Source of the DNA: Neocallimastix lanati (nom. inval.)
Lineage: Eukaryota > Neocallimastigomycota > Neocallimastigomycetes > Neocallimastigales > Neocallimastigaceae
NCBI GenBank assembly: GCA_016946835.1
Contig: JACVTC010000050.1
Coordinates: 508,501 to 572,500, forward strand
DNA length: 64,000 nt
Direction of reading: 5' to 3'
The position numbers were made by a program, and so were the translations under genes. Shown piece by piece: positions 42,127 to 55,373 of the stretch. How positions within the stretch are numbered: position 1 is the first letter of the stretch; each line of letters begins with the position of its first letter. The notes beneath the pieces are model-generated. The model had not been told where the DNA came from and did not search any database. It saw only the letters and a program-made list of their open reading frames with translations.

Positions 42127-45100
42127 ATGGAACAACAACTTAATCCAGCTCCTCAACTGAAGATCATCAACGACCCTCCCTTATTCTCGGGAGCTACGAA
42201 AGACCTCGATGGATTTTTGACAAGGATAGAGTTAGCTATCGAGGCAAATCCACGAAGGTTCCCCGATGATAGAAGGAAGGTCATGTTCGTTATCTCATAT
42301 TTTACTGGAAGAGCACTTAACTGGGCTTCTTGCTTACGGAGGAATAATAACGAAGTTCTTAGAAACTATGAGAACTTCATTAATGAACTAAGAAGAAACT
42401 TTGGCGACCCTGACGTTGATGCTGCTGTCGCTAATGGGAAACTTAACAATATTCGTCAGTTCAAGTATGGCCACGTTATGGAATACATCACTGCATTCCA
42501 GAAGATAAGCCAATACTCGAACTTTAATGAGTCCGCAAAAATCTTTATGTATATTAAAGGACTCCATCCCAAGATGAGAGAACGTTTAGCTCTCGTAAAT
42601 CCAAATCCCAACAACTTAGAGCAGCTATTTAGGGAATCTGTGAATATAGAAAGCCTTACCAAGAGAAACGACATCCAAGAATATTACTTAACTCATCAAG
42701 ACCGTAGAAATTATAATCAAGACGATCCAATGGATGTGGATCTTTATCGCATTAAAAAAGGTCAAAAAGTCACAAGATATTTCCCATCACACAACAAGAA
42801 CTACATTGAAAACAAATCAAATATTGAAGAAAGAAGAAAGAAGAGACTATGTTTTAAATGTGGTGAAGCTGGACACATGCAATTTAATTGTCCAAATAGA
42901 ATAAAACCAAAAAACTTCAAAATGATTAATAAAGTTCCAAATGAAGATCCCTCTTCTTCTGCCACTTCTATATCTACCTCTTCTTCTGTTAGGAGAATTA
43001 AGAAAGTTGAAAAGTATGATAATATCTACAAAGTTTTGGATATTGTTGAAAATGAGAATATAAATTTTAAAGGAAAGACTAACATACTTGATTTTTATAT
43101 TAAAACAAATGAATCCGATGAGATTAAAGCAAAGGTTCTCATTGATTCCGGCTCTGATATTAACTGTATACATCCAGAATTTGCTAGAGTGAACAACATT
43201 AAACTTATGAATATTGATAACTCCTTTAAAGTTGCTGGTTTGGGTTATGGTTTATCTACTGTGAAGAAAATCACCGAGAAATGTATTCTTCGTTTTAAGA
43301 ATCATTATGAAATAATTCAATTACACTCTCTTCGTATCCCTGATGTAGATATCATTTTAGGACTCCCATGGATTGAAAAACATTGCCCTATTAACTACCA
43401 TGATTCAAAGAAAATCTCTTTCAGTTCAGGATACTGTGCTCGACACTGTAATGTAGGAAAAAGAAATAGAAAAAATAAAAATAAAAAGAAGTTAAACAAA
43501 ATTTCTTCTAAAGGAAAGGAACCATATGAAGAACTTTCCTTAACAAAGGAAAAAATTAATCCTAAGCGTAAGTATTCCTTTGAATCTGACTCCGATATGA
43601 ATTCTGATGAAGAAATTACGATTAGAGGTCGTCGTACTCGTATTAAAACTTGTAGTGAAAATGAAGAACTTAATGGTTTAAAAAATTTTTGTATAATTAA
43701 TTATGATAGTGATGTAAATGATAGTTTTATATTTGATAATGATGATGAAATTTATGAATTTAGTGATAGTAATAATATTAATTTAGATGAATTAAATAAA
43801 ATTTGTAAAATTGATGTTTTATGTAATAATGTAACAAAAAATTGTAATCATAATGATAATTTAAATAAAGATGAAAGTAAAAAGTATATTTCTAAAAAGT
43901 GTTCTGTAAAAAATTTGTGTTGTATCTGTAATTGTTTAAAAATTAGTAATTTCGAAAATAAATTAAATCAAAAAATTATAGGAATACCTCCTATTTATAA
44001 AAATTATACAGAAGTATTCAATGAAAGAAATTGCGACATACTCCCTCCACATCGTGAGTATGATTGTGAAATAAGATTAAAGAATAATTCAAATTTATTT
44101 TATGGTCCTATTTATCCTTTAACAGAAGTAGAAAGAGACGAATTGAAGAAGTATATCAAAGAAAATTTAGAAAAAGGTTTCATTAGGAAATCGACATCTC
44201 CTACTGGAGCACCTATATTGTTTGTTAAAAAGAAGGATGGTTCATTGAGATTATGTGTTGACTATAGAAAGTTAAATGAGATGACCATCCGTAATTCCTA
44301 TCCTCTTCCTTTAATTAGTGAATTACTAGATAGAGTTAAAGGTGCAAAATTCTTTACTAAGTTGGATTTAAAATCTGCTTATAACTTAGTAAGAATAAAA
44401 GAAGGTGATGAGTATAAGACAGCATTTCGTACTCGTTATGGACATTTTGAATATTTGGTTATGCCTTTTGGGTTAAAAAATGCCCCTGCAACCTTTCAGC
44501 ATTTTATAAATGATGTTCTTAGTGATTACTTAGATGATTTTGTTATTTCGTATATTGATGATATTTTAATTTATTCAAAAAGTTTAGAAGAACATCATAT
44601 TCATGTCAAGAAAGTTTTAAAGAAACTATTAGAAAATAATTTATATGTCAAACTCGAAAAATGTGAGTTTGATGTCTCTGAAACTGCTTTTCTTGGTTAT
44701 ATTTTATCGAAAGATGGTTTAAAGGTTGATCCCAATAAAATTAAAGCCATTCTTGATTGGCCTGTTCCAACCACAGTTAAGGAAGTTCAATCTTTTATTG
44801 GTTTATGCAATTATTATAGGATTTTTATTAAAGATTTTGCTAAAATCGCCCGTTCTTTGCATAAACTTACAAGAAAAAATGTATCCTTTAACTGGGGTCC
44901 TGATCAACAGAAGGCATTTGATAAATTAAAAGAGTTGTTCACATCTGCTCCTATTTTGAGAAACCCTGATAGTAATAAGCCTTTTGTTGTTGAAACTGAT
45001 GCTTCTAATTTTGCTGTTGGTGCGATTCTTTCTCAGGAATACGATGGTCAACTACACCCAATAGCTTATATCTCATCTAGCTTAACCAAATCAGAAAAGA

Positions 45101-46848
45101 ATTATCCAATCTACGATAAAGAACTTCTAGCAATTAAAGTTGCTCTTGAGGAATGACGTCACTATTTAGAAGGTGCTCGTCATCCTTTTACAATTTATAC
45201 CGATCATAAAAATTTGACTTTTCCTAGAAAGCCTGAAATGCTCTCGCAACGTCAAATCCATTGGTATGAATTTCTCTCTCATTTCGATTTTAATTTAGTT
45301 TATCGTGCTGGTAAGAAGTCTGGAAAACCTGATATCTTATCTAGAAGAAGTGATCATCTTTTTAATTACCCTCAGACTGTTTCTTGTCGTGTTATTAACT
45401 GTAATGCTTCTGATGATTGCTTATGTAATTCAATTTTAAATTCACTTAAAGATGATGAATTGTATAACAAAATTAAAACTTTTCTTTCTAGTAATAATAA
45501 AGATACTGCTCCTAATAGAAATATTGATAAATGTGTAATTGATGATGAAGGATTTCTTCTCTATGATGATTTAATCTATGTTCCGGAAAATATTCGTACA
45601 AGAATTCTAGAAATGCACCATGATTCGGTAACAGCTGGTCACTTTGGTGTAAATAAAACTTCGGATTTAATTTACAGAAACTTTTGGTGGCCAAAGTTAC
45701 GACATGATGTTAAGAAATTTATTAAGTCTTGTGAAACTTGTTGTCGTGCTAAAGTTCCAAGGCATAAGCCGTATGGTTTGTTATCCCCATTATCCACACC
45801 AAATAGAGCTTGGGCTGATATTTCAATGGATTTCATTGTTGAATTGCCAAAATCCAAAGATATGACTACTATTATGGTGGTTGTTGATCGTTTAACAAAG
45901 ATGGCTCATTTTATCCCCCTTCGTTGTCTTCCTAGTACTTCAATTGCCGCTGATGCTTTTATTAATTCAATTTTTAAATTGCATGGTTTCCCTGATTCCA
46001 TTATTTCTGATAGAGGTACCCAATTCACCTCTGAATTTTGGAATAGATTATGTGACTTACTTTGTATTAAGCATTCGTTTTCAACTTCAAACCATCCGCA
46101 GACTGATGGTCAAACAGAGAGGGTGAACGCGATATTGGAACAATATCTTCGTTGTTATATAAATGAACGACAAACAAATTGGGTTGATTTATTACCTTTT
46201 GCTGAATTCGCTTATAACAATACTTTACAACAATCAATCAATCAATCCCCATTTTTTGCTAACTATGGATTCAATCCTAGATTTAGTCTAGAAATTCCAT
46301 CTAATGAAAGACCTCATAGAGCTGATCAAAGAGTTAAAGATATTAACGAAAATATTAAATTTCTGAAAGAAAACTTAGATAAAGCTAAAGAAACTTACAA
46401 AAAATATGCGGATCAAAGAAGATTACCCTCACCTGATTTCCAAGTTGGTAACAAAGTTTGGTTACTTAAAGGAAGTACTACTAAAAATGTTAAGAAAAAA
46501 CTTGCTAATCAAATACTTGGTCCTTTTGAAATTGTTGAGAAAATTAGTTCACTTGCTTATAAACTTAAACTCCCAAGTAATATGCGTTGTCATCCTATTT
46601 TTCACGTATCATTACTTGAACCTTATCATAAAAATGAATTCGAAAACAGAAATAAAAGAAAAAGAAAGAATATTAATTTGACCACTGACACTTTTGATAA
46701 AGTTCCAGAAAAGATTGTTAATATGAGAAAATATAGAGGAAAGAATCGTTTTCTTGTATCTTGGAAAGGACTTGATTCTGATGAGGATACTTGGATTAAT
46801 GAAGATCAAATTTATAACAAACAATTGATTCAGGAATATTATCGTTGA
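42127..46848 (+). pseudogene. Gag-Pol of element F, broken (about one break)
   Basis: The same domain order as B and D: Gag with CCHC knuckle (CFKCGEAGHMQFNC), protease LIDSGSD, reverse transcriptase SYIDDILIY, RNase H, integrase with finger and DD35E residues, and chromodomain (NRFLVSWKGLDSDEDTWINED). Around the protease and the following linker it is nearly identical to D at the DNA level. The first ATG is 42127. As in B and D, the frame upstream of it is open and encodes a similar peptide (EELDLIFHNLNLEDQ). Confidence 0.88.
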
Positions 46849-46996
46849 ACCAAAAAGAATAGGACAAACATAGAAGAAAATACTTTGAGTGATAATGAAA
46901 TCTATGTTAGACATAGATATCAACCATTTGTAATTGATCTACCAGCAAACGGACTAAATCGTATGTCTCGCAGGAGCTCGACTTAAAGGGCGAGAT

Positions 46997-47620
46997 TGTA
47001 AAGATTTAATAAATCTTTAATACATTAAATAGCTTAATTTTTCGTACAATTAATTTATTTAATGTATATGAATTATTTTTTTAATATAAAATTTATTGAA
47101 ATAAAATTTAATTATTTTTTTAAATTGAAAATATTTTTTAATTAGTTTAGTTAATTTAGTTTAGTTTTAAATAGTTAAATATTAATTTAGGAATAATCTT
47201 AAATAGTTAATATTTATAAAAATAGTTTTTTTTCAATATTAAATATATAATTAAAATTATTATAAGCAATAAAATAATAAATAAAATAAAGAGTTTAAAA
47301 AATTAATTTTAGTTTTAGTAAATTAATAAATAATAAAAATTATTAATTAAAAAATCTTTTGTTTATAAATAAATAGTTTTATATATATTATTAAATAACA
47401 TCATATATTAATATTGTAATAAGAAAAAATATAAATACATGTAATTTTTCTTAATTAAATCGATGTATTAGTTATTAACTATTTTACAGTTAATAACATA
47501 AAAGAAGTTTATAATTAATAAAAGAATTTATTAATAAAAGAAATTACTTTAATTTTATTTGTTTAAATTGTAGTGTTTTTTTATTGTTATAATCTGTTTT
47601 TTATTGACGGATTCATTACA
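46997..47620 (+). repeat. 3' LTR of element F
   Basis: 624 bp, preceded by the stem TCTCGC/GCGAGA and the polypurine tract AAAGGGCGAGA. Confidence 0.92.
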
Positions 47621-47828
47621 GATATTGATATTAATAATAAAAATATAGAATTATTGATAATATTTTAGAAACTTTTAATAAAAATATAAAAAAAATATAT
47701 ATATATATTTAGAAAATATTTTAGTATAGAAAATATAGTAAAGTAATATTAAGTAAAGAATAATATAATGGATTCTAAAGTAAGTTGAAATTCTAATTAA
47801 TAATCCATTATATGTTCGTTCTTTACCA

Positions 47829-48065
47829 TAAATGATAAATTTTAGAAATTATCTTAATTTTAATATAGAATTAAAAAGTGATAATTTCAATTTATTTTAA
47901 TAATAACTGTATAAGTTATTTATGAATTAAAAATGTTTTATTAAAAAATAACACTAAAAATTGATTTATTAGAACACTTGTTTTCTAATATTTAATTTTA
48001 TAAATCTTTTATTAAAATTTATTAAACATTATAAAATTTAAAAGTGATTATTAAAATTAAAAAAT

Positions 48066-48097
<32 letters not shown>

Positions 48098-48589
48098 TAC
48101 ATGAAATATTTACAAGTATTTATATTTTTCTTTAAAATTAAACTATTTATAATTTATAAATAAAAAGAATAATTAAATAAAATAAAAGTAATAAAATTAA
48201 TAATAAAATAAATATTTAATAATAAAATAAATAAATTTGTTTATTATAAAAATAATTAAAAATATTTTGTTATATAAATTATTTAATTTTGTTATTATAA
48301 AAATATTATTTAATTATAAAATTAATTATAAAAATTATTATAAAACTAATTATAAAAATTAATTATTTTATTTTAAATTTAATCTTAATATTTTAATTTT
48401 GAAAAATATATAATATTTCTTTCATATCTGAGTATAAATGTAATTTTTAAGTGTAATTTATTTGTTTTAATGAATTAATTAATTAATTTTTTTTATTTTA
48501 TTAAATTATTATTAAACTTGGCTAAGGTTAGTTTTGATTTTATGTATAATAAATTTTCAAGATTTATTAATTTTGTTATTTATCATAAA
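47829..48589. other. AT-rich sequence between solo Z LTR and R3
   Basis: It continues the sequence left of 40210. It has an (AAT)n run near 48065 and a GTATAAATG promoter-like box near 48431, so it may be part of an old LTR. No gene is seen. Confidence 0.45.
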
Positions 48590-49322
48590 TGATAAATAAC
48601 AAAATTATTAAATTAAAATAAATAATAAAGAATTCTTGTCTAACTTAACCCAAAAATTAATCCATTCTAAAAAAAAAATTAAATCCATATTTAATAAAAT
48701 TTAATTAAATAAAAATAATTAAAATAAAATAATAATAAATTAATTAATCATTAATAATTTTAATTAAAAACTAAAATAAATTAATAAATAATATTTTTCT
48801 AAAACTACAAATAAACAAAATAATAAACATATTTAATAAATTATAAATAACAAATAAACAAATTTATAAACATCGCAAAATTAAAATTAAATAGTTAAAT
48901 AATTTTTTAAGTTACTTTTATTTAAAATAATGATTATTTTATTTATTTTATAACTCAACTTTTATAAACAAATTGTAATTAAAATAACATTTTAAAACTC
49001 ATCTTTATTAACATTTTAATTGTAAATATTGTTTAATTTAATAATAAATTATTCTTTATTTCTCTTTTATTAATTTTATTATTTTTAATGTAAATAGTTT
49101 AAAATCAAAGAAAAATATAAAAACATGTAAATATTTCTTATAAATTATTCTTTATTATTAATTATTTAATAAATTATTATAGATATTTTATTAGTTTTTA
49201 ATAATCAATTTTTATGACTATTAATTATTTTGATAAATTATTATATATTTTATTAGTTATTAATAATCAATTTTATTATTAAAATTTAATTTTTGTAGAT
49301 TAAGAATATTAGGTATAAATCA
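48590..49322 (+). repeat. Solo LTR R3, shortened
   Basis: The same family as R1 and R2 (starts TGATAAATAAC, ends GGTATAAATCA) but about 300 bp shorter, missing part of the right half. TAAA flanks both ends, a 4-bp duplication. Confidence 0.82.
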
Positions 49323-50188
49323 TAAATTTAAAAAAATATTATTTTTGGTATAGTTGTTAGTAACTAATACCATGAATCAAACTACTTAGGGTTCGATTCA
49401 CATTTATTATTATTTTATAGTTTTATTCTAAAAAATATCTAGAAGATTCTTTATAGTTCAAGAAATTACTAGAATTTCTTGATAATTCTTGTGTTTAATT
49501 AATTAAAATTTATTCTATTAAATTCTTAATTCTATTGTTTTCTATTTTTTCTAAATTTTTCGATTTTTAAGAACTTTTTAGAAACTTTTATTTTTATTTT
49601 TTAATAACTTTAACTTTTGAAAAAAATATAAATGAGTAAAATTCTTATTAAAAAATATTCTTTTCTTTGTGTTTTTTATTTTAATTTTTTTAGTTAATAA
49701 AACTTAATTTTTTAATAAAATTTTTATTAATATTAATACTATATCAACCCTTGCCGCTTATAGTATTATAATAAATATAATTAATAAAATAAATAGAATA
49801 AAAAAATAAATAAAAAATAAAATAATTTTTGTTTTTTTTTGAGTGTTATTATATTTATTATAATATTTTGTTATATTAATAAAAATTTTAATTATATAAT
49901 ATTGATATTGATATTAATAAAATTTATAATTATATAATATTGATATTGATATTAATAAAATTTTAACTGGTATCAAATAAATCGGTTTTAGTTATAAATT
50001 ACTTAATAAAAATAACTAAAAGATAATTTCTATTAAGATTATTAAATAAACACAATAGGTAAATAAATTTGTATTTTTCTAGCATTTTTTTAAATTAAGA
50101 TTATTTAATTATTATTTAAACGATTATAAATATAAATTTAAAATAAATAAATTTTTATTTTTCTAGCATTTTTTTAAATTAAGATTAC
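49323..50188. other. Unclassified stretch with tRNA-like promoter boxes
   Basis: TGGTATAGTTG at 49346 and GGTTCGATTCA at about 49390 fit the A and B boxes of a Pol III promoter, but the arms of a tRNA do not fold, so this may be a decayed tRNA or a SINE head. A TATAAATG box lies near 49625. A 38-bp unit is repeated twice near 49895-49970, and a unit with TTTTTCTAGCATTTTTT is repeated near 50075 and 50160. TGGTATCA at 49969 recalls an initiator-Met primer site, but nothing else supports that. Confidence 0.35.
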
Positions 50189-52376
50189 TTATTTTAAATT
50201 AATATTTATATCGTTTAAATCAATTAAACATTCTTTCCATAATTTAATTAATTCATTTCTGTTGCATTCATTATAAAATAAATTTATTTCCTTACTTTTG
50301 TAATTTTCAATTAAAATTTTAATTTCATCAGTTGAACTAAATATTTTTTGCTTTTTTTTTCCAATTTCCTTTAGTTCTCCTTTGATAATCATTATAAGAT
50401 AAGTTTTCCTCTTCTTTTAATATATATATTAATTTATAAAATAAAGGTTTATTTGGAAATATATTATTTAAGTAGCTATTATAAGATTCTGATGCATTGT
50501 TTGTTAAATGCTTTATATTTTCATAATAATTCCAATTATTAATATTATACTTAAGTAAATAATTTATATTAAAATATTCTAAAAATTGCAGAAAATTATT
50601 ATGCTTTTTTTTTGTCAAATTCTTTTTATTATAATATAAATATCAAATATATAGTTAGGGTTTATAAACGGTAAGTTCGAAATAGCTTTATAATAAATAT
50701 ATACATTATTATTATTCTTCACTTCATGATAACATAATATATTTTTTTGTTTTTCTAATGATCTTTTGTAATGCCAAACACAATATTTAATATTTATATT
50801 GGGAAAAACTTTTTTTACGGCATTAGATATACCTTGTTCAAAATCACAATGAAAATTAATTGTAGTAATTAATGTATTACTCCTAAATTTATTTGCATTT
50901 TTTTTTATTTCTTTAAATAATGTTTCATATGTAGATTGTTTTTTATTTTTTAATATAGAAATGAAAGTAGTGTAAAACATATTAAATTCCCCAACATAAG
51001 TTCTTATTATAAATAACTGATAACTAAATTTCGGTGCTGCATAAAATGTACCGTCCGTAAATATATTTTTATGATAATTCGAAAATAAATATGCTTGGAA
51101 TGGTGATTGAAAGATTATTAGATCAGTATTTTTAAATATCATAAAATTTTCATTTCTTTTCGTTTTATAATATTCTGATTCAATGGGAATATCATCAAAA
51201 CTTTTTATGTTTGGGGGAAATTGTTTATTTATATTTCTTATTATTTGGGATCTAATTGTACTATATTCGGGACATATAAGTCCCATTTCTTGAGAAACGG
51301 CATTAAATATATGTTTAGGTTTTATATCCATAGGAATTGAATTTTTCTTAATTTCTTCCTTAATTTTATGCTTTGCTACTGATATAGACACATCAATTTC
51401 TTTTTCGAGATGGTTATGTAAACTTTCATATTTTAATACTGTAAAGATTTAATAAAATCTTTAATAATTAATTATTACATAATTAATTAATGTAATAAAA
51501 TTACATAAATTTATGATTTACGTATATGGAAATTAATTATAAATTTATGTAAATTTTTCATAAAGGATAAATTATTATATAAATAATTTTGGATAATTTA
51601 TTTAAGTTAGTTAATTTAATTTATTTAATTTAGTTATTTTATTTTAGTTAGTTAATTTAGTTTAGTTAGTTTAAAATATTTTAAAATTAATTTCGGAATA
51701 GTTTTAAATAGTTAAAATTAGTTTAAATAGTTTACAAAAATAGTTTTGAATTGTAAATATATAAACATTAGTATTAATAATATTTATATAATAAATATCT
51801 AATAAATGAGTTTTTATTGAATTTAATTATTATCGTAAATAAGTTGAAAGTTTATTGAATTAATTATTGTTTAGTTTAGTTAATTATTATTTAATAAAAT
51901 TATTAATAAATATTTTGTTTATAAATAAATAGTAATATATGTAAATTAGATAGAAATAATATATTATAATGTAATAATGAAAAAATATAAATACATGCAA
52001 ATTTCTATAATTAAATCGATGTATTAGTTATTGACTATATGATAGTTAATAACAAAAAAGAGATTTAATTTTTTTTAATTAATAAAGATTATTTTATTTA
52101 AAAAAACGAATTTTTATTACGTGTTTTTTTTATTTTTGTGTTAAAATTTGTTATTTGTAATCTGTTTCTGATAGAACTCTTTACAAAAACCTCCTTTTTA
52201 TCATTTAAAATAATTAAAGATTTTCATTTATTTAAAGTCTTATATTCAGTGCATCTATAAATTTTTGATTTATCTTTCCTTTGAAATGAAAAATTATATT
52301 TGTGTTTTTTATTAATAATAATTTGTTCATTTCCTCGATTTGTTTCACTTATTTCAATTTCTATATTGTCTTCCAT
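50189..52376 (-). mobile_element. Decayed Mutator-like (MULE) DNA transposon
   Basis: On the minus strand, 52376-52186 encodes a FLYWCH-type zinc finger start (ISETNRGNEQIIINKKHKYN, then FQRKDKSKIYRCTEYKTL) with one in-frame stop, TGA. After the solo LTR it continues with LKYESLHNHLEKE and a transposase core at 51391-50615: first Asp in IFTDGTFYAAP, second in NFHCDFEQG, then CVWHYKRSLEKQ. A frame change near 50620 leads to a C-terminal part (NASESYNSYLNNIFPNKPLF) at 50618-50337, and a last part at 50392-50189 lies in a third frame. It would be a cut-and-paste transposase, and is now inactive. I could not find the terminal inverted repeats. Confidence 0.8.
51440..52185 (+). repeat. Solo LTR of the D family inside the MULE
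   Basis: It starts TGTAAAGATTTAATAAAATC and ends GATAGAACTCTTTACA, closely matching the D LTRs, length 746 bp. The flanks AATAC and AAAAC match at four of five bases. It still carries the self-primer GTATTAGTTAT. Confidence 0.9.
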
Positions 52377-52796
52377 TAATAATTAAAATTTTTCAATAAA
52401 ATATTTTAATAAATATACTTTTAAATGCTTTGAAACTTTTTTTTTTTTTTTTTTTTTTTAATACTTAAAATAATAAACCTTTTTTTAATTAATTATTTAT
52501 TATTTCTTTATTTACTATTTAATTTCTTTATTTTTATTTTTATTTTTTATTTTTTATTTTATTTTATTTTTTTTATTTTTTAATGCTTAAAAAATAAATT
52601 TTTATTTATTTTTATTTTATTTTTTAATGTTTAAAAAGTTTAAAAAAGATTTTTCTTATTTCTTATTTTTTTTTTTTTTTTATTTTTTAAGCATTAAAAA
52701 ATAAAATGTTGATTTATTTTTATTTTATTTTTTAAGCATTAAAAAATAAAAAGTTTATTTTTTTTTTATTTTATTTTTCAATGTTAAATAGAAATA
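52377..52796. other. Low-complexity A/T sequence, no gene
   Basis: Poly-T runs and repeated TTTTTAATGCTTAAAAAATAAA-like stretches. Several TTTTTAAGCATTAAAAA palindromes are visible near 52685-52750. Confidence 0.6.
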
Positions 52797-53110
52797 CCTA
52801 ACTTAATTATTATTTATTGAAGTGTTGTATTTCGCCAAATTCTTGGTGGCTTATACATTTTCGTCATAAAATATCACCACATTTTATTCACGCCATATTG
52901 TGAATATATGGCTTTTTTAAAATTGTAGAAAAAAGCCACAAATTATGATACAATTAGATATACGCCCCACGAAAGATTACGTGTTTGAAAATTTTTGAGA
53001 ATTGTAATTTTATTTATTTAATTAATTAATTATCATTAAATTTTTAATAAAATTAAGTGGCTTAAAATTAAAAATATTTAAGCCATACAACAAAATACAC
53101 TAGATTCAAA
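52797..53110. other. Less simple block with stacked hairpins
   Basis: TGGCTTTTTT (52909-52918) and AAAAAAGCCA (52929-52938) pair perfectly, and GCCATAT/ATATGGC just before it can form a competing stem. CACG/CGTG follows near 52970. No coding frame fits. It may be an RNA gene or a transposon end. Confidence 0.4.
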
Positions 53111-53749
53111 ATAATAATTATAATTCCTAAAATTTTACAAGAGAGTCCTTTATTTCTAATATAAATAATTTAATCTATTTATAAGAAATAGGTAATGTAT
53201 TAATTATATATTCTAATATATAGAATTATATTAATTTTATATGAATTAAAGTATTATAATTATTATAATTATAATAATATATATTCAAATAAAATAAAAT
53301 AAAATAATTATTATCCAAAAGATAATATTTAATAATTATTATTAAATATACAAATATGTTACTACACATATTGGTTTTATATCAATATACAAGTTTCAAA
53401 AATATTTAAAAGGATTTTTAACAAAAACTTATACAATTTATTTAGTAAACGTATTATTTTATTTACATAAAGCATAAATATAAACACACTTTATAAATTT
53501 TATAATAAATAATTATATTTAAATAATATGAATAAATATATAGTTTATTTATTAAGTAGTTATTGATATTCATTTAATATTACACTAACTATCATGCAGT
53601 CTAAGCCACATTTATAAGACTATAAATATTATGTAAAGAAAATTTATTATATATTAAGCACTTTAGTGCCTTATTGCTCAACCTCTATCATAAAAACATA
53701 AAAAAGCTGATATATATAACATAAACCCAAATACCAAAACATATCTGTT

Positions 53750-53780
<31 letters not shown>

Positions 53781-55338
53781 TTAATAGATTATTTATAATT
53801 AAATTTCATCAACATAATATAAATTTTATAATAAAAATAAAATTGGCTAAAGATTTAAAAGCCTTTAGAAATAATTTATATAAATATAATAATAAACATT
53901 TGAAAAATTTTATTAATATTAAATAATATATTACATATATATATATAATATATATAAAAATATAAAATGTTGCATTTATAATTTAATTATACATAAAATT
54001 GAATTTATATTTAATAAATAATATTCATTTACATATTTATGTAATAGAATAAAAGGATGGATAAAATATAAATATTTTATAAGGAAAATAAAAATTACAT
54101 ATTTAACCATAAATTAAATTTATTTATTACTTATTTATTTATATATATAATTTAATGTAAGTTGATGATATCAATGCACAGTAATTATAAATCAGTAAAA
54201 TCAAATTAATATATATATTTATGTAAATATATCCAAATTGTTAAATAAAAATAAAATGAAATGGATAAATCAAATATAATAAATAAACTAATATATATAT
54301 ATATATTTTTTATTTATTTTATTTAATATTTGCAAATTTGTTATATTAATATTACAATTACCATATAAGACAATTTTTTTTGAGTATATTAGAACGGCTT
54401 AAATAGTATTTGATTTATTGAATTTTAATAGATTCAAATTATATACCGCATTCTTTCATTTTTATTCTTTTAATAAATAATAAATATTAATAATAATTCC
54501 GAAATCCGTCTTAAATCCTAAATAGTTGAATATAATGAATATAATTAAATAATAAATAATAAATAATAAATAATAAATCATAAATAATAAATAATAAATC
54601 ATAAATAATAAATAATAAATAATAAATAATAAATAATAAATAATAAATAATAAATAATAAATAATAAATAATAAATAATAAATAATAAATAATAAATAAT
54701 AAATAATAAATAATAAATAATAAATAATAAATAATAAATAATAAATAATAAATAATGAATAATAAATAATAAATAATAAATAATAAATAATAAATAATAA
54801 ATAATAAATAATAAATAATAAATAAAATAAAAAAAAAGATATTTTAATAATTATTAATAATAACAATTATTATAATTGTTAATATTTAAAAAGAAAAAAA
54901 TAAATTTATTAATTAAATAAAATGGAATCATTCGTTTTTGTATTTATATTTTTAATTACAAAATAGTATGTAGATATTATTTATTAAAATTAATATAGAT
55001 TATCTTAAAAATCTGCCTAATCTAATTATTAGTATATAGAGTGAATTTTTTTTAAATTTTTTGGTTAAAAAAAATAATAATATAGTGTTTAATTAATTAT
55101 TTAAATATATATGCTAAGTAATTTGATATAATTTATTAAAAAAAAATTTTTTTTTAAACTTTAATTTATAATTTATTTATTTATTTATTTATATATTTAT
55201 TTTAAAGGTTAATGAATGGACCATTCACTTTTACTTATAGCATAATCTAATTATATGATTATTTTAAGTCATAAAATTAAAAAAATCAATATTATATATT
55301 GAATTTTATATTAATAAATTATATATAATCTAATTTTT

Positions 55339-55373
<35 letters not shown>

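Larger units (their letters stand above)
40856..47620 (+). mobile_element. Element F, Tf1-like chromovirus, one break, nested in solo Z LTR
   Basis: Two 624-bp LTRs (40856-41479, 46997-47620) starting TGTAAAGATTTAATAAATC and ending GACGGATTCATTACA, flanked by a perfect 5-bp duplication GATAT. By eye the LTRs differ at about two positions, so the insertion is recent. The gag-pol frame has about one break. Confidence 0.93.
40210..47828 (-). repeat. Solo LTR of the Z family, reversed, carrying element F
   Basis: Read on the minus strand it starts TGGTAAAGAACG at 47828 and ends CCGAACCATAGCA at 40210, matching 1507-2345 in the opposite orientation. TAAA flanks both sides, a 4-bp target duplication. 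Without F it is 849 bp. Confidence 0.85.

Noticed and set aside
49966-49985. Copia-type initiator-Met primer site (TGGTATCA)
   Set aside because: Only eight bases match, no copia coding sequence follows, and no LTR with matching ends was found.
54462-54866. 134-residue frame of repeated YYLLFII
   Set aside because: It is a translation of the AATAAAT satellite.
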